A stretch of 7,248 bases of DNA, from positions 1 to 7,248 of the forward strand of contig JBBRTW010000385.1 in assembly GCA_038244055.1 (NCBI GenBank), read 5' to 3'. Position 1 is the first letter of the stretch; each line of letters begins with the position of its first letter. The notes beneath the pieces are model-generated. The model saw only the letters and a list, made by a program, of their open reading frames with translations, was not told the DNA's origin and made no database searches. Shown here one piece after another: positions 1 to 6,822 of the stretch. The position numbers were made by a program, and so were the translations under genes. This stretch comes from DASPKW01 sp038244055. Lineage in GTDB: Bacteria; Planctomycetota; Phycisphaerae; Tepidisphaerales; Tepidisphaeraceae.

Positions 1-2
1 CC

Positions 3-1016
3 GGCAATCCACGCAATTCCGAAGGCGACTTCATCGTCCTCAAAGACGGCCGCATCCTGTTTATTTACACCCATTTCTCCGGCGGCACCGGCGATGATGC
101 GGCAGCCAATTTGTGCAGCCGCGGTTCGGCCAATGGCGGCCGAACCTGGAGCGACCGCGATGAGGCGGTCATCGCCCGGCCGGAGGGTGTGCAGAACATC
201 ATGTCGGTTTCACTGCTCCGACTGGCGAATGGAAAGATCGCCCTGTTCTATCTGGTCAAGAAATCCAAACAGGATTGCCGGGCGGTCATGCGGATTTCCG
301 CGGATGAGGCCAAGACCTGGAGCGAACCCGTCAACTGCATGCCGGAGGAAGGATACTTCGTGGTCAACAACGGGCGGGCCGTGCAATTGCAGAACGGCCG
401 CATCCTCCTCCCGGCGGCCAGACATGATTGGGCCGACGACAAGCCTGGCGCACACCGGGGCACCGCCACGTGCTTCTTCAGCGACGATGGTGGAAAGACA
501 TGGCATCGCAGCAAAACCGTTCTTGATGCCCCCACCAGGAGCAAATCCGGATTGCAGGAGCCCGCGGTGGTCGAACTGAAGGGCGGGCGGACGATGATGC
601 TCTGCCGCACCGATCTGGGTTGCCAGTATCAATCCTTCTCCGAAGATGGCGGCAACACCTGGTCAGACGCGGCCGCCAGCGATCTGATTTCGCCTCTTTC
701 TCCGGCATCGATCAAGCGCATTCCCGGCACCGATGACCTGTTGCTGGTTTGGAACGATCATGTGGGCATCGATCCAGCGCTTCGCAGCAAGCGCACGCCA
801 CTGACGGTGGCGCTTTCGAAAGATGAGGGCAAGAGCTGGGTGAATCGGAAAACGCTTTACGATGATCCAAAGGGCTGGTACTGCTACACGGCCATCGCCT
901 TCGCGGGCGACCGCATCCTGCTGGGTCACTGCGCCGGTCAGCAGACTAGGGACTCCTCCGGCCTGGCGACGACGGTTATCACCAGTTTCGACATACGCCT
1001 TATTTCCAAGCGCTGA
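3..1016 (+). CDS. Exo-alpha-sialidase-like BNR/Asp-box protein, 5' end outside window
   Basis: The frame is open from base 3 to the TGA at 1014-1016 (337 residues visible), so the first in-frame ATG is not the start; the true N-terminus lies upstream. Five Asp-box motifs (S-x-D-x-G-x-T-W type) are visible: SANGGRTWS at about 126-152, the weak SADEAKTWS at 297-323, SDDGGKTWH at 480-506, SEDGGNTWS at 639-665 and SKDEGKSWV at 816-842. These mark blades of a six-bladed sialidase beta-propeller. Other family-like stretches are RNSEGDFIVLKDGRILF near the visible start, LQEPAVVELKGGR and CRTDLGCQYQSFS. Such proteins are annotated as sialidases or BNR-repeat glycosidases and are usually secreted, acting on host or algal glycans; the true substrate cannot be read here. 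Any signal peptide would be upstream. The gene appears intact at its 3' end and has no functional link to the defence genes downstream. Confidence 0.88.
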   Translation, partial: GNPRNSEGDFIVLKDGRILFIYTHFSGGTGDDAAANLCSRGSANGGRTWSDRDEAVIARPEGVQNIMSVSLLRLANGKIALFYLVKKSKQDCRAVMRISADEAKTWSEPVNCMPEEGYFVVNNGRAVQLQNGRILLPAARHDWADDKPGAHRGTATCFFSDDGGKTWHRSKTVLDAPTRSKSGLQEPAVVELKGGRTMMLCRTDLGCQYQSFSEDGGNTWSDAAASDLISPLSPASIKRIPGTDDLLLVWNDHVGIDPALRSKRTPLTVALSKDEGKSWVNRKTLYDDPKGWYCYTAIAFAGDRILLGHCAGQQTRDSSGLATTVITSFDIRLISKR

Positions 1017-1135
1017 TCCACCCCGGATTAATGCAAGTCGAGTCGATGACGCCGGTTGGCAACCCATTGCGAAGTATACCGAATGCCGCGGCCTCCTAGC
1101 ACCAAATGGACTCCTATTGGCATTGATCGGCCCGC
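1017..1135. other. Short non-coding junction between sialidase and truncated helicase
   Basis: No gene, convincing terminator hairpin or RNA was seen. The helicase frame is blocked by TGA at 1124-1126 and opens at 1127, so the break that removed the front of the helicase gene lies at or near 1127-1145. The stretch has no ribosome-binding site suited to a start at 1136. It is best read as a deletion or join scar between an ordinary metabolic gene and the defence region. Confidence 0.5.
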
Positions 1136-2947
1136 TTGGGTATCCTTTGGGCGCACGGGGAGGCCCCGCTTTTCACCGACAGTGAAGAGGCCAAGAAGAT
1201 TCTCGCGGCCGACCCGTGGGTCAGCGCCCTGATCGTCCAGCGCAGCCGCGCCTTCGTCAAAGCCAAGCAGGAGAAAGCCGGCATCCCCGTTACCGCATTC
1301 CCCCCGCGCCAGCCCCCGCGGCGGGCGGAGTATTCGCTTCGAAAGGTCTACGGACGTCTGCTGGAGATTCTCGAACTGGCATTTGCCAAGGGCACGCCGC
1401 TGTTCACCCCGCCGATGTACTACCCCCTGTACTATTACAAGGGCTCCAGTAAGGATATCGACGCGGGCGATAAAAATCGCCAGGAGGCCGTCGTCGCCCT
1501 CATCCGCACCGGCTTTCTCAAGCGCTTCGAAAGCTCGGTCGAGGCGTTCCGCGGCTCGTGCGAGCGCCTGCTGGTCAAGCTCCTGGGGTGGGCCACCGCC
1601 AATGTCCAGACCGATGAAGAGCGGCAGAACCTGGCCGACTGGCGCGAGACCCACATCAAGCTGGTCGAGGCGATCAAGGCCCATCAGCCCGATCTTTTCG
1701 CGGTGGGCGATGGGGATGAGGATGAGGGAGATGACGATGTCGCCGAAGATGAATTCATGCAGAGCTTCGAGAAGCTCAAGCGTGAGGAATATGACGTCGC
1801 CTGCATGCTCACCGAGACTTTCGAAGACCTGGACCAGCTCGTCGAATTCTTCGCCGAGCTCGACAAGTTCGACCACCGCAACGATGACAAGCTCAAAAAA
1901 CTGCTCAAGCTCCTCAAAGAGGACCCCGCCCTCTCCACCGGCAAGGTGCTGATCTTCACCGAGTTCGCCGATACCGCCGACTACCTGCTGGAGCGCCTGA
2001 CCGCGGCCAAAATCACCGGCGTTGAGCGGATCGACAGCCGCACTTCCGGCCGCAATCGCCTGGCCGTCATCCGCCGCTTCAGCCCCTACTACAACAACTC
2101 CACGTCGCCCAAACTGGAAGAGGCCGGCGAAACCGAGATCCGCGTTTTGATCTCCACCGATGTGCTCTCCGAAGGCCTCAACCTCCAGGATGCCGCCCGC
2201 CTGATCAACTATGACCTGCACTGGAACCCCGTCCGCCTGATGCAGCGCATCGGCCGCGTCGATCGCCGCCGCAACCCGGAAATCGAAAAAGCCCTGGCCG
2301 CCGATCACCCCGACCAGATCGAAACCCGCAAGAGCATCATCTTCCATAACTTTCTCCCCCCGGCCGAGCTCAACGAGCTTCTCTCGCTCTACAACAAGGT
2401 CACCCGCAAAACCCTGCGCATCAGCAAGGCCCTGGGCATCGAAGGGAAAAAGCTGCTCCAGGAGGATGATGACTACCAGGACCTCCAGCACTTCAACGAG
2501 AGCTACGAGGGGAAAAAGAGCGCCATGGTGCTGCTGGAGCTCGAGTGCGATGACCTGTTCAAGGCCGACCCGGACCTCAAGGAGCGGCTGGGCAACATGC
2601 CCCTGCGCCTCTTCTCGGGCAAGGTTCACCCGACCCTCGGCACGCGGGCCGTCTTCTTCTGCTACCGGCTGCCCGCGCTCAAGGAAGGCGAGTGGACCAC
2701 CCCCGGCGGCCCCTGCCGCTGGATCCTGATGGACCTGGCCGGCGGCGCGATGCTCGATGAGCCGACCCAGATCGCCCAATTCATCCGCTGCATCCCGCTG
2801 ACGCCCCGTGTCACCGTCATCGATCCGCCCTCCCTGGCCGACCTGCGCAAGACGGTTGAATCGCACATCAAGAATACCTATTTGAAAAGCCTGCAAGCGC
2901 CGCTGGATGCCCGGCCGGTGCTGCTGGCGTGGATGGAATTGAACTAA
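1136..2947 (+). CDS. SNF2-type defence helicase, C-terminal part only (ATPase lobe missing)
   Basis: The protein is 603 residues from a TTG at 1136; no ATG or Shine-Dalgarno supports this start and the frame opens only at 1127. It holds the second RecA lobe of an SF2/SNF2 helicase: motif IV region KVLIFTEFADTADYLLERL from residue 270, motif V region VLISTDVLSEGLNLQ at 337-351, and motif VI QRIGRVDRR at 370-378 with its arginine fingers. The N-terminal lobe with Walker A and DExx boxes, which full family members need for ATP hydrolysis, is absent. The first residues (ILWAHGEAPLF, then LIVQRSRAFVK at 33-43) look like genuine mid-protein family sequence, so this is a 5' truncation rather than a short family member. 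An acidic run sits at 192-206. It is followed within a few bases by an Eco57I-like methyltransferase, the pairing seen in helicase-linked restriction systems. DISARM DrmD is an alternative name. It is probably inactive as it stands. Confidence 0.85.
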   Translation: MGILWAHGEAPLFTDSEEAKKILAADPWVSALIVQRSRAFVKAKQEKAGIPVTAFPPRQPPRRAEYSLRKVYGRLLEILELAFAKGTPLFTPPMYYPLYYYKGSSKDIDAGDKNRQEAVVALIRTGFLKRFESSVEAFRGSCERLLVKLLGWATANVQTDEERQNLADWRETHIKLVEAIKAHQPDLFAVGDGDEDEGDDDVAEDEFMQSFEKLKREEYDVACMLTETFEDLDQLVEFFAELDKFDHRNDDKLKKLLKLLKEDPALSTGKVLIFTEFADTADYLLERLTAAKITGVERIDSRTSGRNRLAVIRRFSPYYNNSTSPKLEEAGETEIRVLISTDVLSEGLNLQDAARLINYDLHWNPVRLMQRIGRVDRRRNPEIEKALAADHPDQIETRKSIIFHNFLPPAELNELLSLYNKVTRKTLRISKALGIEGKKLLQEDDDYQDLQHFNESYEGKKSAMVLLELECDDLFKADPDLKERLGNMPLRLFSGKVHPTLGTRAVFFCYRLPALKEGEWTTPGGPCRWILMDLAGGAMLDEPTQIAQFIRCIPLTPRVTVIDPPSLADLRKTVESHIKNTYLKSLQAPLDARPVLLAWMELN

Positions 2948-2951
2948 CCTG

Positions 2952-2958
2952 AAAGGGG
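2952..2958 (+). promoter_or_regulatory. Possible ribosome-binding site AAAGGGG pointing to an out-of-frame ATG
   Basis: AAAGGGG ends 7 bases before the ATG at 2966-2968. That ATG is in frame 2, whereas the methyltransferase codons are in frame 3, so translation from it yields an arginine/proline/histidine-rich shadow product. Removing one G from the run at 2968-2971 would join this start to the methyltransferase frame (M-G-I-F-I-L-E-F). This may be an original initiation site put out of frame by an indel, or it may be coincidence. Confidence 0.35.
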
Positions 2959-3023
2959 CCCAGCCATGGGGCATCTTCATCCTCGAATTCAAGAACCCCG
3001 ACGCCTTCACCGCCGAACGCGGC

Positions 3024-4724
3024 ATGACCGGCACGCTCCGCAAAGTCCTCCGCGGCCTGGTCCCCTCCCGCCGCAAGGAGTCCGGCCTCTCAAGCTGGAA
3101 ACGCGAGCATCTTCTCTTCATCTGCACCCATCAATACGAGCATTACCGCATCGCCTACCTCAAGGCCCCGCCCGAGGATGCCAGGACCAAGACCGCCCCG
3201 CTGGCCGCGTTTGGTTGGGGGCCGGATATCCCGGCCCGGACGGCCTGCGAGTTCAATCTGCCGGCGCTGGAATGGCCGGAGGATGCGGGCAAGGCGGCGG
3301 ATTGGGTGGAGAAGTGGGCCTCCGGCTTCGACGTAGAAAAGGTCACCAAGCGCTTCTACCAGGATTACGCAGCCGAATTTGAAAAGCTCCGCAAAGCCGT
3401 CCAAGGAATCAGCGGCGAAGATCAGAAAATGTTCACGCAGACGCTGATGAATCGGTTGATGTTCCTGCGCTTCATCGAACGCAAAGGGTGGCTCCAGCCG
3501 CCGAGCGATGCTTCCAACGAATATCTCGGCCGCTTGTTCGCCCGGGGCGGCTATCGCGGCAAATCCTTCTATGCCGGCCGGCTCAAGAAACTCTTCTTCG
3601 AAGGCCTCGCCGTGGAAGGCAAGCAGGAATCCGAGGCCATCGGCAAGGTCCCTTTCCTCAATGGCGGCCTCTTCGAGCAGAACGCGCTGGATGAGAAGGT
3701 TGACGATATCGCCGATGAAGCCTTCGCACCGATCCTTGGCGAAACCGGTCTTTTCTATCGCTACAACTTCACGGTTCAGGAATCCACGCCGCTCAATATT
3801 GAAGTCGCCGTCGATCCGGAAATGCTCGGCAAGGTCTTCGAGGAACTGGTCACCGGCCGCCACGAATCCGGCAGCTATTACACGCCCCGGCCGGTCGTCA
3901 GCTTCATGTGCCGCGAGGCGCTCAAGGGGTATCTGGCCGGCCGATCCGAGCTGGATGAAGAGAAAATCGCCGCCTTCGTGGACCGGCATGAAACGCCCTT
4001 CGGCATCGAGCAGGCCAAGGCCGTCGCCAAGGCGCTGGACGAAGTCCGGGCCGTCGATCCCGCCTGCGGCTCGGGCGCGTATCTTCTCGGCCTGCTCCAT
4101 GAGATCGTCGATCTCTACCAACTTCTCTATAGCGATAAGCTCAGGAAGGATGACCGCGAGCTTCACCAGATCAAGTTGAACATCATCGAGCGCAGCCTCT
4201 ACGGCGTCGATAAGGACCCCTTCGCGACCAATGTCGCGATGCTGCGCCTCTGGCTCAGCCTGTCCGTCGATTCGCAGACACCGCAATCGCTTCCGAATCT
4301 CGATTTCAAGATCGAAACCGGCGACAGCGTCACCGGCCCGGACCCACAGCAGTTCAGCGTGCTGCATTTGCAGGAGCGCGCCCTGCAACTGGCGATCATC
4401 AAGGGTAAATACATGATCGCCCGCGGCGATTGGAAGAAATCGCTGCGCCGGCTGATCGAAAAGGAACAGAAGGAAATCGCCTTCGAGCTGCAAAGCCTCT
4501 GCCCCGGCGCGATCGATTGGCGGGTGCAGTTCTGCGAGGTCTTTTTCTCCGACCGCAGCGGGTTCGACATCGTTCTCGCCAACCCGCCCTATGTGCGGCA
4601 GGAAATCATCAGCGCGCAGAAGGGCGCGCTGAAAAAGGTCTATCCCGAAGTCTACAGCGGCACCGCCGATCTGTGCTGTTACTTCTACGCCTGCGCCGTG
4701 CAGATATTGAGGCCCGGCGGCTGA
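3024..4724 (+). CDS. N-terminal half of Eco57I-like N6-adenine DNA methyltransferase
   Basis: The protein is 566 residues from the first ATG at 3024, but the frame is open from 2943, and codons 2967-3023 (beginning W-G-I-F-I-L-E-F-K-N) look like family sequence, so 3024 is not the natural start. The E-x-K at 2985-2993 resembles the end of a PD-(D/E)XK nuclease motif; its partner aspartate would lie in the lost N-terminus. Numbering from 3024: a helical linker starting FDVEKVTKRFYQDY at 102, the conserved FTQTLMNRLMFLRFIERKGWL at 137-157, motif X region GSYYTPRPVVSF from 283, SAM-binding motif I DPACGSG at 345-351, and catalytic motif IV NPPY at 520-523, which defines N6-adenine (gamma-type) methyltransferases. 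The product ends at RPGG with a premature TGA and so lacks the target recognition domain. It may bind SAM but would probably not bind specific DNA sites. Confidence 0.88.
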   Translation: MTGTLRKVLRGLVPSRRKESGLSSWKREHLLFICTHQYEHYRIAYLKAPPEDARTKTAPLAAFGWGPDIPARTACEFNLPALEWPEDAGKAADWVEKWASGFDVEKVTKRFYQDYAAEFEKLRKAVQGISGEDQKMFTQTLMNRLMFLRFIERKGWLQPPSDASNEYLGRLFARGGYRGKSFYAGRLKKLFFEGLAVEGKQESEAIGKVPFLNGGLFEQNALDEKVDDIADEAFAPILGETGLFYRYNFTVQESTPLNIEVAVDPEMLGKVFEELVTGRHESGSYYTPRPVVSFMCREALKGYLAGRSELDEEKIAAFVDRHETPFGIEQAKAVAKALDEVRAVDPACGSGAYLLGLLHEIVDLYQLLYSDKLRKDDRELHQIKLNIIERSLYGVDKDPFATNVAMLRLWLSLSVDSQTPQSLPNLDFKIETGDSVTGPDPQQFSVLHLQERALQLAIIKGKYMIARGDWKKSLRRLIEKEQKEIAFELQSLCPGAIDWRVQFCEVFFSDRSGFDIVLANPPYVRQEIISAQKGALKKVYPEVYSGTADLCCYFYACAVQILRPGG

Positions 4725-4736
4725 CTCGCCTTCATT

Positions 4737-6128
4737 TTGTCCAACAAGTGGATGCGCTCCGATTACGGCGAGACTCTCCGGCGCTTTCTCCACCGCCATG
4801 CCCGGCCCGTGGTCATCGTCGATTTCGGGCACAGTCCGGTCTTCCCCGCCGCCGACACGTTCCCTTGCTTGCCGGTCATGGTGCGGCGGGACGGCGTGCT
4901 CGCCCCGACCGAGTACGCGCCCGACGAACAGACCTTTTCGGTCTGCCTGCTCCCGCGCGACGATTACAGCCCGGACATGAACCTCGGGCGCTACGTCGCC
5001 GAACACCGACACGAGGTTCCTGTCGCACTGCTCAAGGACGAACTGTGGCTTCTTGAAGGGCCGCGCGTACACCGATTACTCGAACGCCTGAGAAGCACCG
5101 GCGTTTTGCTGAAAGAGTTCTGCGAATCGGCACCGCTCTACGGCGTGAAGAGCGGTCTCAACGAAGCCTTCTACATCGACGACCAGACCCGCGCCCAACT
5201 GATCGCGGCCGACCCCCGGTCGGCAGAGTTGATCAAGCCGCTCCTGCGCGGCCGCGACATCGACCGGTGGCGCCCCGCCGCGGGCGACAGCCACATCCTC
5301 TTCGTCCGGCGGGGGACCGACATCGATGCCTATCCGGCCGTCAAGCGGCACCTCGCCCGCTACCGGCCAGCGCTGGAGAAGCGCGCCGGGCCGCAGGCGT
5401 GGCACGAGTTGCAGGCGAGTCCCAGCGACGCGTTCGTGGAGGTCATGTTCCGCCCCAAGTTGGTCTATCAGGAGATTCAGTACCACAGTTGGTTCGCGCT
5501 CGACACCGCCGGGGCGTGCATCAACAACAAGGTTTTCATGCTCCCCACCGACGACCTCGCGTTACTCGGCGTGCTCTGCTCACCGGTGATGTGGTGGCTG
5601 TTCACGCGGACGCTCCCCCACATGAAAGACGAGGCGCTCTGCCCGGCGGGGTTCATCATGGAGAACCTCCGCGTCTCGACCGGCACTCCCGCCCAGGCGG
5701 AGCAGATGCGGAAGCTCGTGGGGTCGCTAATCGAGTTGACGCGGGAGCGGCACGTGTGGGACGCGCAGTTCGCGGGCGAGGCGTGCGCGGCGGCCGGGGT
5801 CGACGGGGCCGACGCGCGGACGATCGACTGGCTGGCCGAGCCGCCGCCCGTTTTTGTCAGGCGCCTGGCGGCCCTGTCGGAGGGCGGGCGGAAGCCGGCC
5901 GATCTGCTCCCGGCCATCATTCGGTCCTACGAGCGCGGGCGGGCGCGGCGGATCGACCTGCTCACCCGCCAACTGGAGTTGGAGCAGGCGCTGGCGACGG
6001 GGGTGGAGGATGTCTACGGTCTGTCGGCCGAGGAGCGGGCGCTCCTGCGCGAGACGCGCCCCGTCCGCGACCCGCTGGACGTGCTGGGTGCCAAGCTCGG
6101 GAAGCTGACAGGGGCGGGGGCAGGGTAA
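4737..6128 (+). CDS. C-terminal half of the methyltransferase with TaqI_C-like specificity domain
   Basis: The protein is 463 residues from TTG 4737; ATG 4752 is another choice. Neither has a clear ribosome-binding site, and the frame simply continues the upstream half past the TGA. It opens with the last methyltransferase motif (LSNKWMRSDYGETLRRFL) and then GVKSGLNEAFYID at 136-148. The block LIKPLLRGRDIDRW at 165-178 and EIQYHSWF...NNKVFMLP at 246-270 match the style of the TaqI-like C-terminal specificity domain, which reads the DNA target. The tail VEDVYGLSAEERALL is the usual end of such enzymes. From about 5226 on, all 20 glutamate codons are GAG, while both GAA and GAG are used before that point, and GC content is higher, so the specificity part may come from another genome. 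On its own it has no catalytic motif and could only act with the N-terminal half. Confidence 0.82.
   Translation: MSNKWMRSDYGETLRRFLHRHARPVVIVDFGHSPVFPAADTFPCLPVMVRRDGVLAPTEYAPDEQTFSVCLLPRDDYSPDMNLGRYVAEHRHEVPVALLKDELWLLEGPRVHRLLERLRSTGVLLKEFCESAPLYGVKSGLNEAFYIDDQTRAQLIAADPRSAELIKPLLRGRDIDRWRPAAGDSHILFVRRGTDIDAYPAVKRHLARYRPALEKRAGPQAWHELQASPSDAFVEVMFRPKLVYQEIQYHSWFALDTAGACINNKVFMLPTDDLALLGVLCSPVMWWLFTRTLPHMKDEALCPAGFIMENLRVSTGTPAQAEQMRKLVGSLIELTRERHVWDAQFAGEACAAAGVDGADARTIDWLAEPPPVFVRRLAALSEGGRKPADLLPAIIRSYERGRARRIDLLTRQLELEQALATGVEDVYGLSAEERALLRETRPVRDPLDVLGAKLGKLTGAGAG
5226..6128 (+). other. Compositionally foreign segment covering the specificity domain
   Basis: Hand counts of 60-base lines give 75% GC (5221-5280), 70% (5281-5340), 83% (5761-5820), 73% (5881-5940) and 73% (6001-6060). 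For comparison, lines in the upstream half gave 47% (3421-3480), 58% (3661-3720), 55% (4381-4440) and one at 77% (4021-4080), and dinD gave 58% (6241-6300). Within the segment I count 20 GAG and no GAA codons. Between 4737 and 5165 there are 7 GAA and 4 GAG. The boundary therefore falls between 5166 and 5226, at the edge of the TaqI_C-like domain. Confidence 0.55.
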
Positions 6129-6162
6129 AGCGTCGGCTGCGAGGCGTGGGGCGGTGAAGTGA

Positions 6163-6207
6163 ATCGGCGAGATCGACGAGCGCGTGGCGGGGCTGTATGG
6201 ACTTTAA
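6163..6207 (+). pseudogene. Remnant C-terminal tail of a second methylase gene
   Basis: In frame 1, directly after a TGA at 6160-6162, 14 codons read I-G-E-I-D-E-R-V-A-G-L-Y-G-L and end in TAA at 6205-6207. This matches the typical last residues of Eco57I/PglX-like methylases (E-I-D-x-x-V-x-x-L-Y-G-L). It lies 12 bases before the dinD start, normal operon spacing. The methyltransferase upstream already has its own YGL-containing tail and stops at 6128, so this looks like the end of the gene that originally occupied the site. It is short, so chance resemblance is possible. Confidence 0.45.
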
Positions 6208-6209
6208 CC

Positions 6210-6213
6210 GGAG
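6210..6213 (+). promoter_or_regulatory. Ribosome-binding site GGAG for dinD
   Basis: GGAG is followed by a 6-base spacer before the ATG at 6220. This strong Shine-Dalgarno fixes the dinD start. It lies just after the TAA of the methylase tail remnant, so dinD was probably the third gene of the restriction operon. Confidence 0.65.
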
Positions 6214-6219
6214 AAGCAA

Positions 6220-6822
6220 ATGAAGCGTGAAAACATCAATCAATTGTGCGGCGACTTCGAGCGCCTGATTCAAGTCGAGCAGGAGACCGGCGTCGAATTC
6301 TGGATGGCGCGGGCGCTGCAAGGCGTGCTGGGGTATGACCGCTGGGAAAACTTCGCCAAGGTCATCGACAAGGCGGCAATAGCCTGCAAAACCGCCGGTT
6401 TTGACGCCGCAGACCATTTTCTTGAAGCCACGAAAATGGTCGACCTGGGGTCGAGGGCAAAAAGGGATGTCGCCGACTACATGCTGACCCGCTACGCCTG
6501 CTACCTTATCGCCCAGAATGGCGATCCCTCGAAGGAGCCGATCGCCTTCGCCCAGACCTATTTCGCCATCCAGACCCGCCGGGCCGAGCTGATTGAGAAG
6601 CGCCTGGCGGACGTGGAACGTGTGCAGGCCCGGAAGAAGTTGACGGTTTCGGAGAAGGAGCTTTCGGGGTTGATCTTTGAGCGCACCCAAAATGAGCGCA
6701 GTTTCGCAGTCATCCGCAGCAAGGGAGATCAGGCTTTATTCGGCGGCCAATCAACGCAACAGATGAAAGCGCGAATGAGCGTTCCGGATAACCGCCCAAC
6801 TACGACGCAGTTCCAGGTGTGA
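6220..6822 (+). CDS. dinD: DNA-damage-inducible protein D (DinD) family, C-terminally truncated
   Basis: The protein is 200 residues. Family features include FWMARALQGVLGY at 27-39 (the N-terminal BRO/antirepressor-like region), DHFLEATKMVDLGSRAKR at 65-82, and the hallmark RYACYLIAQNGDP at 91-103 followed by AQTYFAIQTRRAEL at 111-124. Family sequence continues to LFGGQSTQQMKARMSVPDNRP at about 173-193 and then stops making sense (TTTQFQV). Members are usually about 270-280 residues, so roughly 80 are missing and the gene is cut near base 6798. Escherichia coli DinD is SOS-induced and antagonises RecA filaments; other homologues often sit beside restriction-modification genes. No LexA box was seen upstream, where the gene would be read through from the methylase. 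The start is well supported by GGAG at 6210-6213. It is probably non-functional, though the conserved core is complete. Confidence 0.85.
   Translation: MKRENINQLCGDFERLIQVEQETGVEFWMARALQGVLGYDRWENFAKVIDKAAIACKTAGFDAADHFLEATKMVDLGSRAKRDVADYMLTRYACYLIAQNGDPSKEPIAFAQTYFAIQTRRAELIEKRLADVERVQARKKLTVSEKELSGLIFERTQNERSFAVIRSKGDQALFGGQSTQQMKARMSVPDNRPTTTQFQV

Larger units (their letters stand above)
2943..6128 (+). pseudogene. Whole Eco57I/type IIG-like adenine methyltransferase gene, broken by in-frame TGA and start loss
   Basis: The frame is continuous from 2943 to the TAA at 6126-6128 apart from a single TGA at 4722-4724, and the residues either side form one methyltransferase motif block: RPGG, stop, LAFILSNKWMR. 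Homologous enzymes normally read RPGG-x-(L/V)AF(I)xSNKW here, so the two reading frames are halves of one protein of about 1,030-1,060 residues, a normal length for type IIG/PglX-like enzymes. A CGA-to-TGA (Arg to stop) transition is the simplest explanation. No ATG exists in this frame before 3024, yet family-like codons begin at about 2967, so the N-terminus is also damaged. The gene follows the helicase stop (2945-2947) directly and precedes dinD, as in an operon. The two halves are described separately. Confidence 0.75.

Noticed and set aside
1117..1146. Promoter-like TTGGCA, 18-base spacer, TATCCT before the truncated helicase
   Set aside because: Only 4 of 6 matches at the -10, in a junction scar with no supporting elements. 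This level of match is expected by chance, and the helicase start itself is not natural.
2966..3382. ATG at 2966 with good ribosome-binding site as a separate 138-residue gene
   Set aside because: The product is rich in R, P, H and G and is the out-of-frame shadow of clear methyltransferase codons; only its start site is of interest.
4722..4724. TGA recoded as tryptophan, glycine or selenocysteine
   Set aside because: TGA also ends the sialidase and dinD frames, tryptophan is encoded by TGG throughout, and no cysteine or selenocysteine is expected at this motif position.
1028..5072. Very long open frames on the minus strand (1028-3127 and 3090-5072)
   Set aside because: They mirror the plus-strand helicase and methyltransferase codons, which carry recognised motifs. 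High-GC codon use keeps the antisense frame free of stops, and their translations show no family features.
1136..6128. Class 1 DISARM (drmD plus drmMI)
   Set aside because: Gene order of SNF2 helicase then adenine methylase fits, but no drmA, drmB or drmC follows; dinD does. It cannot be excluded without profile searches, so no DISARM gene names were given.
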